Shown here: in pieces, positions 11,278 to 23,798 of the stretch
Layout of the letters: every line of letters starts with the position of its first letter
Position numbering within the stretch: position 1 is the first letter of the stretch
From: Labia minor
Lineage: Eukaryota > Arthropoda > Insecta > Dermaptera > Spongiphoridae
Length of the DNA stretch: 64,000 nucleotides
Assembly: GCA_963082975.1 (NCBI GenBank)
Contig: OY720346.1
Coordinates: forward strand, 75,198,767 to 75,262,766
Reading direction: 5' to 3'
Translations under genes and position numbers: made by a program
Notes under the pieces: model-generated
Seen by the model: only the letters and a program-made list of their open reading frames with translations
What the model was told of the DNA's origin: nothing
The model's database searches: none

Positions 11278-11719
11278 TATATATATGTATATATATATTA
11301 TTTTGCAAAAAACATGGTTTTTTGATTGATTCTTGGATATTGTCAAAATAAAAAATAAAATAAGTATTAAAATAAATTTTCATTCAAATATAAATGTTTC
11401 TTAATATATTAATATTAATTAATTAATGTAAGTATTGAATGTAATGTTTAATTATTATTATTAAATGAAAATAATATAATATTAAATTTATACTAATTTC
11501 TATAAAAAAAAATGAAATAAAAAATTTAAAAATATAGATATTATATTATTATTACAATTTCTTGTTATATATTAATTGTAAATATGTAAATTGTATATTA
11601 TTGTAAAATGAATATTACTTATTATTAGTAAAAATTTATAATTTTTTTATTTTCTATTACTTATATATTGTAATGAGTATTACTTACTGGAAGAGAAGTT
11701 TGTGAAGGTAAATAAATAT

Positions 11720-11750
<31 letters not shown>

Positions 11751-11803
11751 CTATAAGGAGACCAGTAGTCACATGGAGATCAAATAATAATTTGGTTATA
11801 TGT

Positions 11804-11985
11804 TACTATGGCCCATGCCTGAAGCCAACTGCCTGAAACAGCTGTCAAGTGCACGTCGTCGACGACGCCGTCATTCATTTGGCAACAGCGCAAAGTACTA
11901 TTCGATCGACTACATTGGAGGGAGATACTTTACTAGTCTGATCACAACTGGCGCCACTCTCCTACATTTTTCTGACCGGTTCTTT
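11804..11985. promoter_or_regulatory. CpG-rich island-like segment
   Basis: Against an AT-rich background this segment is GC- and CpG-rich. It contains the perfect 14-bp palindrome CGTCGTCGACGACG (11854-11867), an E-box CAGCTG, and TGGCAACA, similar to a core-promoter element of insect housekeeping genes. A 66-codon plus-strand frame crosses it but has no recognisable product. It could be a TATA-less promoter or first exon, for example of the minus-strand GK5-like gene, whose ATG exon is preceded by an acceptor. This is inference. Confidence 0.35.
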
Positions 11986-12094
11986 CTAAATCAAAAATGA
12001 AATGAAATACCTTTATTATTAAAAAAAAAAAAAAATTAACATGTAAGAATATTAAATTATTAAAGCTTTGGTGCCTGTTTTTATTTACATAAAA

Positions 12095-12310
12095 CAAAAA
12101 AATACACAACGTTTCGATTGCTACTTCTACAATCGAAACGTTGTGTATTTTTTGAATAAATTTACAATAAAAAATATCAATATGAGGTTTTATTTACATA
12201 AAACATAAATAAATACAAAAAATACACAACGTTTGGATTCCAGAAGTAGCAATCGAAACGTTGTGTATTTTTTTGAATAAATTTACAATAAAAAATATCA
12301 ATATGTGGTT
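12095..12310. repeat. Tandem hairpin repeat, possible Penelope-like fragment
   Basis: Two direct units about 120 bp apart each fold into a long hairpin. The first has perfect 22-bp arms (12099-12120 and 12130-12151) around a 9-nt loop. Each right arm reads AATCGAAACGTTGTGTATTT, then GAATAAATTTACAATAAA. The CGAAACGTTG block next to a hairpin resembles the terminal repeats of Penelope-like elements, but no RT or endonuclease is present. The family call is tentative. Confidence 0.5.
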
Positions 12311-14237
12311 TTATTTACAAAATTCCCTTATAACTGTAAGAATATATTTAAAAAAAAAATAAAAAAATGAAAAATTGTAGAATTTAGTTATTTGAGGAAG
12401 AAAAGGATAAAATTTTGTTACGATTTATTTACATTGTATAAAATATTCTCTTATGCGTTTAGTATAATTATTTATTATTTTTTCATTAATTTATTCTGAG
12501 AGGCAAAGGTATTTAATCTTTCTAGTTATCATTTTCTTTTAAAATAATCTGTAGTTTGTCTGAATTAATAATATGTAAATTATATTTATGGAAATTTTAA
12601 AAAACTTGATTTTAAAAATTATTTTTACTATCTGTTAATTAGAATAATTTAATTTAATAAAATAAATGTATAATTAAATGATTATTAATAAGAAATTAAA
12701 AAAAAATATTTTATTATCTAATTAGGAAATTTTTAAAATGTAATTAAAATAAATTAAAACAATAAAATTAAATATTATTAAAATATTAAAATAAAAATTA
12801 AAGAATTGAAATGACAAGTATTATTTAAAATTTTAATGAGATTAAAATAATAGTATTTATACCAAAATATTGCAAAATCATAAGACCAAATATTAATTAA
12901 CTAATTAATGAATTTTTTTATAAATATATGTAGGAATATCCTATCCTACCTTAGACAGTATCAATATGATAGATATTTAATTTGTATTAAAAATGAGAAG
13001 AAAAAAATGTAAAATTTTAAGAATATAATTCTGTCAGATATTGATTGAAACTTGATAGATGAAAGGAACATTTTTATTAGAGTATAAATAAATATTTATT
13101 ATTATTATTTTTTCCAAATAAATATTTTCAAAAGAAATAAATAATAAATAAAGAACTGTTAAATGAATGTTTTCAGTAGTAATAAATAAGTTATATATAT
13201 ATTGTATTGTTTATTGTAACATTGGAACAATACATGGCGTGTCTCATTGTCAGTTCTTTTTTTTACAAATGTAATAATGAAACAAAAGATTGACATTCAA
13301 TCAAGAGAACAATTTAATAAAAATAGTAAAATTTCTAAAAAAACAAAAAAACAAAAACAAAAACAAAATAATAATAATAATAATAATTGTGTTTTTGTTT
13401 TACTTTAAAGGGTTGTTGACAATATTGGCAATTGCTAATATTTACCTTAGAAATAAAAAAAATGATTCATTTCACTTGAGATTGCAGATATACCATCTTA
13501 TTTCATAGAAAAAGTTATTTCTTATTGATTTAAGAAAATGTAATACATACTTTATCAAATGATTCTGCAAAATAAATAAAATAAAATTAATAATAATCTT
13601 TCATATTGAATGTAATAAAATATTTATTTTAGTTATCAGTAACGGCAAAGTAAAATTTAATACCAACAAATAGAGAAAAATTCTTCAAAGAAAAATGTAT
13701 TTAAATAACTTAATTTTAATTAAATAAATGCCATTTTTCATTGTATTAAATCAGTTTCATTATTAAGAAAGAAAAAGCAAGTGACAAAGAATATTATATT
13801 AAAAGTTAAGAGGACTTGCTTTGAATTTAAATTGAAAGCAAAGAATAAATAAATTGGCTAGTTAATTCTAAAAACAAATTCACAAATAATATATATATTA
13901 ATAATAATGAATATTTAATTTAATAATTAAGAATTAATTAATTAAAGATTTTTTGAACGAAATAAATCTTGTAAAAAAATGGATTTAATAGAAACAATTT
14001 AAGAACAATTATAAGAATATAACATATAATAAATTAATTAATAACAATTAATAAATAAATAATAATTATATTATAAATTAAAAATAATAATAGTATAATG
14101 ATAATAATAATCTTATATTAAATTTAATATGTAATGTTTATTTGTCAATATTTTTTTTATATTTGTTTTCTTTAAATTTCTTTGTGTACGCCTAAATATA
14201 TGCAACCAGAACAAAAATTTAAAAATTCAAATAAAAA
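12311..14237. other. AT-rich gene-free stretch
   Basis: Low-complexity AT-rich sequence with short homopolymer and (AAT)n tracts. No gene or named repeat was recognised. Confidence 0.5.
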
Positions 14238-14827
14238 CGTCTCGACTGTCTCCACTAATTTGAATTGAATTAATTAAAACATATATTATATTTAAATTTA
14301 ATTTAATTAATTAAATTATAAATTAAAATTAATTAATAACATTTATTAAACCAGCCCGTGTTTGGCTCTTTATTGATGGCACCACGTCACCACGGCAGTC
14401 AACGGGTTAAAAAATTTAAAAAATTAATTCCGGTACTTTCAGCGATCCAATCAAGCTGAAATTCTATCTATAGCAGTTTTATACAAATTTTGTATGTGAA
14501 AAACTATCAAACATATATCTTTATTTTTACGGCCAGTTTAAAGGAATAAACAAATGAAAACGTAGTAGGTAATGGTCCTCTTCTGAAGGATCTACATTTC
14601 TCAAAAGTTGATAGTAAATACAAATTTTGAACAATGCCCGTGTACCAAATTTCATTATTCTAGCTCAAACCATTTTTGCGTAATCTTGTCTACATACCCA
14701 CAGACATTTTTCTCAACCTTAGTGAAAATGACTCTGGGCCCTTTAAAACGTATAAAAACATCAAAATATCGACATCGAAAATTTTCATGATCGCAATACT
14801 AAATATCTCTGGCGAGATAGTAAAAAT
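14238..14827 (-). mobile_element. Family A Helentron-like element, copy 4
   Basis: The left end is degraded (CTCGACTGTCTCCACTAATTTG) and lacks ACTATCTCGC. The right end is good (TCTCTGGCGAGATAGTAAAAA). There is a deletion around the CACGTG block. Confidence 0.8.
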
Positions 14828-15400
14828 GTATTTAAATAAATAAATATTTACTTATTCATAATTGGTTTTTAAATTTGTATAATTAAAATAATAGATTATC
14901 TTATTAAGTTTATTGTATAAAATGAAAAATTTAATAAAATAAATAATTATATATTATTATTTATAAATTGCTGAATAACCAAATGAGATTATTTTTTATC
15001 TCTGTCATTTATTTTTACCTTTTAATACAAAATATTAGTACGAATATATATTGAAAATACATTTTAATATGAAGATTTAATATATTTTATATGAAAAATA
15101 TAAATTTATCCAATTATAAATAAATAATTAATAAAAAATAATACATTATTTTGAAGAGTGAAGATTTAATTTTTCCCTTGTTAATTATTTTATAAAATAA
15201 AAATATAAAGATATTTTCCTTCATCTAAATAAGATTACACATGTTTTTTTCTTTTATTATGTAAGATAGTATGGAAACGTAAGATTGGTAAAAAATTTCA
15301 AGAGATAAGAATTAATTATTCCAACTCCCTCTAATATGAAGTATGTATGAGCTCACGTGTACTAATTCATATATTTGTTTTTGTTTTTGTTCATCTACAT

Positions 15401-15580
15401 TAGTGATTCCCAACCTGGGCGATCGACAACTTCAAGGGGGCGATTTTTCGACTTTACGATTTTGGGGGGGAGGGGTGATAGTATTTTTAGGGGGCGAAAT
15501 CATTTTCAACTCTTAAAAAAAAGTAAGACGATTTATTTTTCGAACAGGCTTATTCCGCTTTTCTCAATATGTTTCTAAAA
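15401..15580. mobile_element. Truncated hAT MITE (CCCAACCTGGGCGATC family)
   Basis: The left end TAGTGATTCCCAACCTGGG and the GGGGGCGA-rich body match the fuller copy at 37722-38060 (reverse) and the fragment at 51790. It is cut at TTTCTAAAA, where family B copy 1 begins. Confidence 0.7.
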
Positions 15581-16211
15581 TAAGTTGACCTGACGCCAGA
15601 TCCGAACCGACCGACGGTTTGAAGTAAATTAATTGCCAGTTACAGAAACAATTTCAAATAATTTTAATATATCTATTAATGTAATAAAAAACAGATATGG
15701 ATACATAAATAATAAATATAAACATTTTTCATTTTATTTTATTTATAATATATATGCAAGACCAGGCTATGACGTCATGAATGGCTGGATTACGTCATAT
15801 AATTTTAAATCAAGAAAAAACTAATAAATATGATTTTCCCGAGAATAAAACCAATACAAAGTGCATGATTCGTGGTGATATATAAAAAAATCTCCTTTGG
15901 TGTGAAAATAACCCTTCCCTTCCTATCGTCGATCGCTAATACTACCACTTCTGGTTTCCGGATTTGCACCAAAAGTTGATCAATTCATCCCACTGATGCA
16001 TTAAGTAAATATACCAAATTTCATCAAAATCGGTTGAGCCGTTCAGGCTGTACACATCTATATGGACGGACAGACGGACGGACGGACAGACATCATGCTA
16101 AAAATACTTTTTTCTGTTAAAAAAATGCATGATTCGTCGAGATATGTAAAAATCTCCACATGTGAAATTTGGTGTGAAAACAATACCTCCCTTACTATCG
16201 TCGGTCGGTAA
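15581..16211 (-). mobile_element. Family B Helentron-like element, copy 1
   Basis: The left end TAAGTTGACCTGACGCCAG is followed by CCGACCGACGG. The right end is TATCGTCGGTCGGTAAA, so CGACCGAC/GTCGGTCG are subterminal inverted repeats. The interior has CCAAATTTCATCAAAATC, CCGTTCAGGC, and the tetramer run GGACGGACAGACGGACGGAC. Strand is given with the hairpin end as 3'. Confidence 0.8.
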
Positions 16212-16319
16212 ATATGTAATATAAATGGTAAACAAAATAATAAGCAAAATGTTTAAAGGTTTTAAAAATTTATATTTAAACATTAAATATAATAAATCTT
16301 ATTATAAATTTAATTCTTA

Positions 16320-16467
16320 ATGATAAATTTAATATTTTTTTCTTTTTTTGTAGTCCAGATCGCCAGGTCAGTTCACGCAGATTCAAAGTCCACCCTTTTC
16401 CATTACACATATGAGACCAACTCTTCTTTTTCTTAGATTGTCCCCTGCAATATCCACCCATATTCAA
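16320..16467. other. Candidate exon of unknown gene, strand ambiguous
   Basis: A GC-richer island of about 130 bp. On the plus strand it follows a strong acceptor-like TTTCTTTTTTTGTAG at 16342-16356. On the minus strand a 63-codon frame beginning MNMGGYCRGQ covers it. Neither translation is recognised. Plausible as a small exon or repeat fragment; function unknown. Confidence 0.25.
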
Positions 16468-16469
16468 AA

Positions 16470-17452
16470 AAATTATTACATTATGTAAATATATATATTA
16501 TTATATATTAATTTTATTAATATATTGATTATATGAGATCTATACAGAGATCTATTTTATATTTCATAAACCTCCATGAATAGGTACTTTTAGTACATCT
16601 CATTACATCAATTAGATTTATAATTTAATGAACGTTAGTAAAATCTCAAAATCATTCTTGCAAATAAACATGAATTAGTTAAATGTAATGTTAGATTTGA
16701 CATTCATCTTTCAGTTATTCTCAAGAGAAGTAGCAAATGCTGACACATTGTTTTTTTTATTTATTAAAGGAGACCTTAATGATCGTCTCATCGTCTCCTA
16801 CACTTATAAGTAATAATTATCTTAATAAAAAGAAAAAAAAACAGAGCATGAGTAAATAATTTCTATGATTAAAAATATATTAAATATTTCATTTTCTATG
16901 TATTATTAAATATATATACATAAATGTAGGTATATAAGATTATTATAGAATTTTTTTTAATTAATTATAATAATTATATCTAATTTAATTAGTAAGATGA
17001 CAAAAGTGGAACAGGGAGAGGGAATATGCATATTACAAAAGATAATATAATTTAATAATACATATTTCAATATATATAGCAGTTATAAATCTAAAATAAT
17101 TCAATAACCTGTGTCATCTATGAATAATTTTTATTAATTTTATATAAAGACAAGTGAGATATTCAATTCACAAATGAAATCATGAAAGAATTTGACCAAC
17201 TGACATTAATTTTAATTTTGATAAAATTTGTCAAGTCATTTAAATTAAATTTTGAATGAATCTCTTCAAACAAACAAAATTAAAGTGATAAATAAAATCC
17301 ATCAGAGGATTAAGATTATATTTTTGATTCTAATATAATTGAATGATAATTTAACATAGAAAATTTTTTTTTCTTATGTAAATTTAAATTAATATTAATA
17401 TTATAAATTTATAAAGACAAAATAAATTAAGAATATACAAATTTATTATTCT
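16470..17452. other. AT-rich gene-free stretch
   Basis: Nothing coding or repetitive was recognised. Confidence 0.5.
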
Positions 17453-17730
17453 TTTTACTATCTCGCCAGAGATAGTATTGCGATCACGAAAATTTTCGAT
17501 GTCGAGATTTTGTTGTTTTTATACGTTTTGAAGGTCCCTGAGACATTTTCATTAAGGTTGAGAAAAATGCCTTTGTGTATGTGTATGTATGTTGACAAGA
17601 TTACGCAAAAACTGTTTGAGCTAGAATCATGAAATTTGGTACTCGGGCATTATTTAAAATTCGTAGTTTTCTATCAACTTTTAAGAAATGTAGCTCATCT
17701 GGTACCACGTTTTGATTTTTTTCCTATAAA
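17453..17730 (+). mobile_element. Family A element, copy 5a (5' half)
   Basis: It begins TTTTTACTATCTCGCCAGAG and runs to the CACGTTTTGATTTTTTTCC block, where a hAT MITE fragment interrupts it. Confidence 0.8.
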
Positions 17731-17732
17731 CC

Positions 17733-17936
17733 ATAGGTTCCCAAACTTATTTTTGTCGTAGACCCCTTGCCATATTTTTCAGTTTTGGGTAGACCCCCTA
17801 TCAAAAATGTTTCAAAAGCCATGTCGGAAAAACGATTTACCTTTTTTTTAGAGACATATTCAAAAAATCCATGTCGGCACAATCCCCGTGGACCCCCATT
17901 TTCATTTCATGAACCCCCAAATTTGTTATTCGCTTT
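17733..17936. mobile_element. hAT MITE fragment (CATAGGTTCCCAAA family)
   Basis: It starts CATAGGTTCCCAAACTTATT and carries the GTAGACCCC and GTGGACCCCCATTTTCATTTC blocks, a reverse-oriented relative of the complete copy at 36705-37037. The right end is missing. Confidence 0.75.
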
Positions 17937-18632
17937 CGATGTCGAGATTTTGATGTTTTTATACGTTTTGAAGGTCCATGAGTATTTTTCACTAAGGTTG
18001 AGAAAAATGCCTGTATGTATGTAGACAACATTACTCAAAAACGGTTTCAGCTAGAATCATGAAATTTGGTATACGGGCATTATTCAAAATTCGTGGTTTT
18101 CTATCAACTTTTGAGAAATGTAGCTCAACTGGAAGAGGGTCATTACCTACAACGTTTTGGTTTTTTTTCCACTAAAGTGATCGTAAAAATAAAGATCTAT
18201 GTTTGATAATTTTTCACATGATTAAAAATTGTATAAAACTGCTCTAAATAGAATTTCAGCTTGATTAAAACGCTGAAAGTACCAGAATTAATTTTTTAAC
18301 ACTGCAAAGCTCACGCGCCAGCACGTGACGTGTTTTCATCAACAATGAGCCAAACACTGGTTTAATAAATATTATTTGTATAATTTTAATTTTTAATTTA
18401 ATTCTATATTACTAGCAAATAAGTCACATCAATTTTTCTAAATTTTTAATATAATTGAGTTATTATTCTTATATACTTACATATTCAATTTATTTTGAAA
18501 TTAGAATAAAAAAAAATATTTATTGATTTTAATTTATAATTTAATTAATTAAATTTAATTCAAATATAATTGTTATAATTGTTATTCAAATTCAAATTGC
18601 GAGATAGTTGAGTGGAGACACTCCAGCTTATT
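17937..18632 (+). mobile_element. Family A element, copy 5b
   Basis: It begins inside the element at TTCGATGTCGAGATTTTGATG and ends with GCGAGATAGTTGAGTGGAG plus the CACTCCAGC hairpin arm. It overlaps 5a in content, so it is a second copy rather than the rest of 5a. Confidence 0.8.
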
Positions 18633-18836
18633 TTAATTGTTAGTAAGAAAGGAATTGAATATTAAATTGTATATCTATATAATAAGAAAATATTTCCGGA
18701 TTTTTAATAATAATAAATAACAATAACTTTCTATTAAAAGTCTAAAAGTTAGAAAGAAGTGAAAAAATTGAAGAATTCTAGTTTTTAACACGAATTAAAT
18801 TTGTGTTTTTATAAAAATAAATACACTTTTGATATA

Positions 18837-19354
18837 CGAGGACAGGTCAATAAGTCCGCTACTTTTTGAATGAAACACAGGGTTTTGGATAAAAATATTT
18901 TATTTTTCAACGTAGTCTCCTTTGAGCTCTAGACACTTCGTCCAAAGTTTCTCCAATTTTTTTACTCCTTCTAAAAATAAGATTTGTCGAGGACATCAAA
19001 TTATGTTTTTGTTCGTGAGATGATTTCATCATTGGAGTCAAATCTCTTTCCGATCTACCATTTCTTCAGGTTTGGATGCAAAAAATAGTCACTCGGGACT
19101 AAATCCAGAGAATAGGGCGGAAGAGGGAGCAATTCGTATCCCAATTCATAGATTTTCATGGAAATTCACTTTTTTCCATTTTTTTCTTTAATCACGAGAT
19201 AGTCTGGTATTAATGAATGTCAAACAAAAACTAAAAGACCCAGCTGGTTCAAATTTCGTCAGGAGCCAGCTGATAATTGCCTGCTGACAGGGGGCAGTGT
19301 TTCTATTTCATTTTATGAGAATGGAAATTCAAAGTACTTATTGACCAACCCTTG
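18837..19354 (-). mobile_element. Mariner remnant, GGTCAATAAGT termini
   Basis: The ends are CGAGGACAGGTCAATAAGTC and the complement of ACTTATTGACCAACCCTTG, with TA on both sides. On the minus strand the interior reads ELLPLPPYSLDLVPSDYFL, the mariner block containing the third catalytic Asp. The rest of the transposase is deleted or frameshifted. Confidence 0.85.
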
Positions 19355-19356
19355 TA

Positions 19357-20277
19357 TATTGAAATATCTCTAATATTTAACATAAGAGTAGAAACAAACA
19401 TTATAATATTTATTTTAAAACCAATAATTTTTATAGAAAATTAATCAGTACTAATTAATAAAATTAGGATTTTCCATTAAAATACTAAAAAAAATAAATA
19501 AATTAAAAAATAAAATAAAATTAATCAAAATAGTATAATATAATATATCTTTTTTATCAATTTATTATTTCTTCTCTCCCTACCCCCTCCTATTCACAAA
19601 TAAATTTTAAATATTAAAGTTATATTAAGTTATACGTTTTTCTTATTATTCTAAGATTATTCCTTATATATACTATAAAATAAAATAAAAATACTTGTAT
19701 TAATTACATTTAGTTTATTTAAATAAAACTATTTACAGTATATATATGTTGAATATACATAAAAAGTGAATGTAAACTTGAAATATACTTCTTAGTGTCC
19801 TTGACATAAAAGCAAACCATCAAAGAGAATCTGAAATGGTTGCATTTTTATTAAATCAGGAAATGGGTGATAAAAAATGAAGGAAATTCATTTTATTCTT
19901 ATATCGGTTTTATTTATTGAATAAAATGATTGATTATTATTGATTTTGGTATTTAAAAGAATGAAAAATATATTAAAAATAATAAAACTATATTATAACA
20001 CAAATATCATAATATATATATATAAAGGGTGGTACATTATTATCCATCTATTATGTCTAATCTAAAAATTAAAAAATAAAATGTTTGCCTGAATATCCAT
20101 TCAATGTTTTTATTGCAATGAACAGGATAGAAACATAAGGTGAAGCATGGAATAATAATATCCGATCCCAGAATGGTTCTTAACAGAGACCAACAAATGA
20201 ATGGAAAATTTTCGAAGGAAATCATCTTTTCTAATTAGTTTGATTTCAAACTTGATGGTTATATCATTAAATAGAAT
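19357..20277. other. AT-rich gene-free stretch
   Basis: No recognised genes. Short minus-strand frames near 20040-20310 have no family features. Confidence 0.5.
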
Positions 20278-20776
20278 AAGCTGGAGTTTCTCCACACGAT
20301 TATCTCGCAAATTTGAATTGGATTAAATAACATAATATATTATATTTAAATTAAATTTAATTAATTATTAATTATAAATTAAAATTAATGAAAAATCTTT
20401 ATTAAACCAGTGCATGTTTGGTTCTTTGTTGATGGCACCACGTCACGTGTTGGCGCGTGATTTGCAGTGTTAAAAAATTAATTCCGGTACTTTCAGCGAT
20501 GCAATCAAGCTGAAATTCTATATATAGGAGTTTTATACGATTTTTAATCATGTGAAAACATATATCTTTATTTTTACGGTCAGTTTAAAGGAAAAAACAA
20601 ATGAAAACGTAGAAGGTATTGATTTACATTTCTCAAAAGTTGATAGAAAATATGAATTTTGAGTAATGCCCGTGTACCAAATTTCATTATTCTAGCTAAA
20701 CCGTTTTTGGGTAATCTTGTCTACATACACACATACATACACATTTTTCTCAAACTTAGTGAAAATGACTTGATGA
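20278..20776 (-). mobile_element. Family A element, copy 6 (right end lost)
   Basis: It starts AAGCTGGAGTTTCTCCACACG. It ends abruptly in CTTAGTGAAAATGACTT, where a 45-bp hAT MITE scrap (GCGAACAGGCTTTTTCCGC) follows. Confidence 0.8.
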
Positions 20777-20821
20777 TTTTGCGAACAGGCTTTTTCCGCT
20801 TTTGTCAATATGATTCTAAAA

Positions 20822-21412
20822 AAAATTAGCTGGAGTGTCTCCACTTGACTATCTCACAATTTAAATTGGATTAAATAACATAATATTTTATATCTAAATT
20901 AAATTAAATTAATTAAATTATAAATTTAAATTAATAAATGATATTTATTCAACCAGGGCATGTTTGGTTCTTTGTTGATGGCACCACGTCACGTGTTGGT
21001 GCGTGAGATTTGCAGTGTTTCAGCGATTCAATCAAGCTGAAATTCTATATACAGCAGTTTTATACAATTTTTAATCATGTGAAAAACTACCAAACATATA
21101 CCTTTATTTTTACGGTCACTTTAGAGGAAAAAATAAATGAAAACGTGGTAGGTTATGACCCTCTTCCGGATGAGCTACATTTCTCAAAAGTTGATAGAAA
21201 ACTACGAATTTTTTATAATACCCATATACCAAATTTCATTAATCTAGCTCAAACCGTTTTCGCGTAATCTTATCTACATTCACACACAGACAGACATTTT
21301 TCTCAACCTCTTAGTGAAAATGATTCATGAACCTTCAAAACGTATAAAAACATCAAAATCTCGACATCGAAAATTTTCGTGATCGCAAACTATCTCTGGC
21401 GAGATAGTAAAA
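20822..21412 (-). mobile_element. Family A element, copy 7
   Basis: Both ends are present: TTAGCTGGAGTGTCTCCACT on the left and CTCTGGCGAGATAGTAAAAA on the right. It is almost head-to-tail with copy 6. Confidence 0.85.
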
Positions 21413-21745
21413 AGTAGAAGTAGAATTTATGAAACGGAGTATCCAAAAAGATTCCATTTATTGACTATTTGAACAATAATATTTTGGGCTGACTGGTTCA
21501 TTCTTCTTTGAAAATGTGACTGATTACTGTGAGATGATAATCAACTTCTTCTGGCCTGGATCTTGCAAACATCTGGTTTTAGCGAAATGGTACAGCACAA
21601 GGAGGTAAGGAATGGTTTATCTATGCCAATATAACAACGGGATTTGAAGAGTAATTTATGAAATGAGAAGTTATTTTGTTTCATATTTAACTTCAATGTC
21701 TATTCATTATATAGCAATAAAAAAATTTGGCACACTATATATATT

Positions 21746-22613
21746 CGAGGTCTACTCAAAAGAAAAGGTGAATTTTGAATTATCGCGGGCTGTGTCCATT
21801 TGATTATCGCAAAATTTTTTTTGTTATGTTGGTATACATATGTTACTCATATGTTGACATTATCAGCCATTTTTTATTAGTAGTTTGTTTTTGAAAACTG
21901 GAAAAGTTAGTCACGTTTTTGCGTGTTCTTCGATTTATTACTTAAAAAAAATGTATCAAAGAATCTGTATTAAATTTTGCGTTAAAAATGAAATAAAGTG
22001 CTTCAACGCACTTAAAATTTTGACGATGGCATTCGGCGAATCTACTTTGTCTCAAAAAAATGTTTAGAAGTGGAATCAAATGTGAAGGTAAGTGGTAAAA
22101 AAGTGCGAAAAAAACACGCCAAGTTCGATCAAATATGAAGGTTTGGCTCACTGTTTTCTTCGATTACAATAGCGAAGTGCTTCATAAATTCTTGACAACA
22201 GGTCGTACTCTTAATAAGGAATACCTTGTAGTACAAGGTTATGCAACGTTTGAGTGACGGCTCGGAATTGTGGAAAAACAAATCATGGATTCTGCATCAC
22301 GACAATGCGCCATCCACCGTATTCACCAGATTTGGCTAAGTGCGACTTTATCCTATTCCCAAAACTGAAGAGAACAAAGAGAGGAAAGCGTTTTGCCACA
22401 ATGGATGAGATAAAGTCGGAATCGAAGAACAAACTGATTGCCATACCAAAAAGCGCATTGCAGAAGTGCTTCAACAATTGGAAGAAGCACTGGCATAAGT
22501 GCATTATATCTGAAATCTGGAATTACTTTGAAGGAGACAAAATGGATATGGATGAATAAATAAATAATTTACGAAATAATTCAAAATTCAACTTTTCTTT
22601 TGAACAAACCTCG
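21746..22613 (+). mobile_element. Mariner pseudogene, CGAGGT termini
   Basis: Inverted ends CGAGGTCTACTCAAAAGAAA and CGAGGTTTGTTCAAAAGAAA are followed by GAATTTTGAATTAT. Mariner transposase pieces are readable in several frames: RICIKFCVKNEIKC (N-terminal helix-turn-helix), VFFDYN (second catalytic region), HPPYSPDLAKCDF (third catalytic Asp block), and a C-terminus ending in DMDE with a stop at 22557-22559. Frameshifts and internal loss make it a dead copy; full mariners are about 1.3 kb. Confidence 0.9.
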
Positions 22614-22859
22614 TATAATATACTTTTCCAAAATCTAGGGGGGTTGTTGTTTTAATGAAAAAAAAAAGTTTAAAAATTAGATATGTATATATATATATTT
22701 ATAGTATTTGAATAGTAATTGTATATCAATTAGCAGAAATGTATTTAATCTGAAGCCATTTGAGTAGATATTTATTTAGAGAAAGATGTAATGGAAATTT
22801 AATTTAAAGTCAATATTATTGTTTAAATTTAAAATGATAATATTTATTATATTTTATAG

Positions 22860-22877
22860 TTAGTCAATATATACCTT

Positions 22878-22908
<31 letters not shown>

Positions 22909-22935
22909 CGGAGAGAGAGAGTGAGAGAGAAAGAG
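22860..22935. repeat. Compound microsatellite (CA)n(TA)n(GA)n
   Basis: An uninterrupted CACACA, TATATA, GAGAGA sequence. Confidence 0.85.
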
Positions 22936-22984
22936 TTCTTTAAATAGGTAAAGAGGTGTTGATTAATAAAAATGAAAAAGAAAC

Positions 22985-23175
22985 ATTTAAACAAGTGGTA
23001 GGTGGGGGACACAACGAATGTTTGCATCCTGGTGGGGGGCTACTCGTCGTTGGCTATGTTCTTCGCCTTGAATTACGTTAGGTTAGTTGCAGAGAGGAGC
23101 TTGACAGACTGCAACCTCTGGGCAGAACATACCACAACATATAGTCACTCACATACCAGGTAAAATTACAAGTAT
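22985..23175. other. GC-richer segment of unknown nature
   Basis: About 180 bp with G-runs and non-AT-biased composition (for example CTACTCGTCGTTGGC), ending CCAG before GTAAAATT, a donor-like context. Short open frames exist on both strands but none is recognised. It could be an exon, a non-coding RNA or a repeat scrap. Confidence 0.25.
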
Positions 23176-23350
23176 AACTACTCCTATCTATAAAAACACA
23201 AAATAAATGATATTTTATTAAAACTAATCATAATTGGTTTATTTGTTTTTTTTTCTAGTTTAAACCTTTAATTTAATTTGAATTGTAAATATTATTTTCA
23301 GATATTTAATGTGGTGATGGTTGATCGATTTCGAGTTATTCCAGTACATA

Positions 23351-23798
23351 CGAGGGTGGGGTGAAAAGTTTCCGGCCTGAACAAGAAAAACGATGTTTTT
23401 AAATTTTTTTTTTTGCTATATTTTTCAAAACTGATACATGTCTCATAACGGTGTTCTAGTTAATTTAATTAATTAATTAATTTGATTTAATTGAATTTAA
23501 GTCTCATCAACAGTTATGAATTGACGCAAAAATTCGTTTGGTTTACGCCTACAGCGCCAAATTGTCGGTAGAAATGGTTTTTCGAAGCAGTTTTTGGTCT
23601 AACGTTAGCAAACGCGGCACCCACGTTGCACACAGCTTTCCATGTTCAAATGGTTGGGCAAAATATTTCGCACACGTTCTGCTGAAATCGTACAGGTCTC
23701 AGCTATCTTGAATGTTGAAAAATAAAGCAAAAAAAAAAAAAAAAATTTTAAAACATCAGGTTTCTTGGTCAGGCCTTAAACTTTTCACCCCACCCTCC
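23351..23798. mobile_element. Internally deleted mariner-like element
   Basis: Ends CGAGGGTGGGGTGAAAAGTT and GGAGGGTGGGGTGAAAAGTT (complement), with TA flanks. The interior (23520-23720) keeps minus-strand transposase scraps but no frame. It is a different lineage from the other mariners here. Confidence 0.8.

Noticed and set aside
15375-15578. 67-codon plus frame with GRGG-type residues
   Set aside because: It translates a truncated hAT MITE (GGGGGCGA repeats).
16060-16090. GACGGACAGACGGACGGAC run as a CRISPR-like or satellite array
   Set aside because: It is an internal tetramer run of family B, at the same place in every copy; no spacers or direct-repeat units.
16336-16430. Resemblance of one frame (IARSVHADSKSTL) to a translation GTPase P-loop
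   Set aside because: The spacing does not fit VIAHVDHGKSTL, the similarity stops at once and the frame soon ends in a stop.
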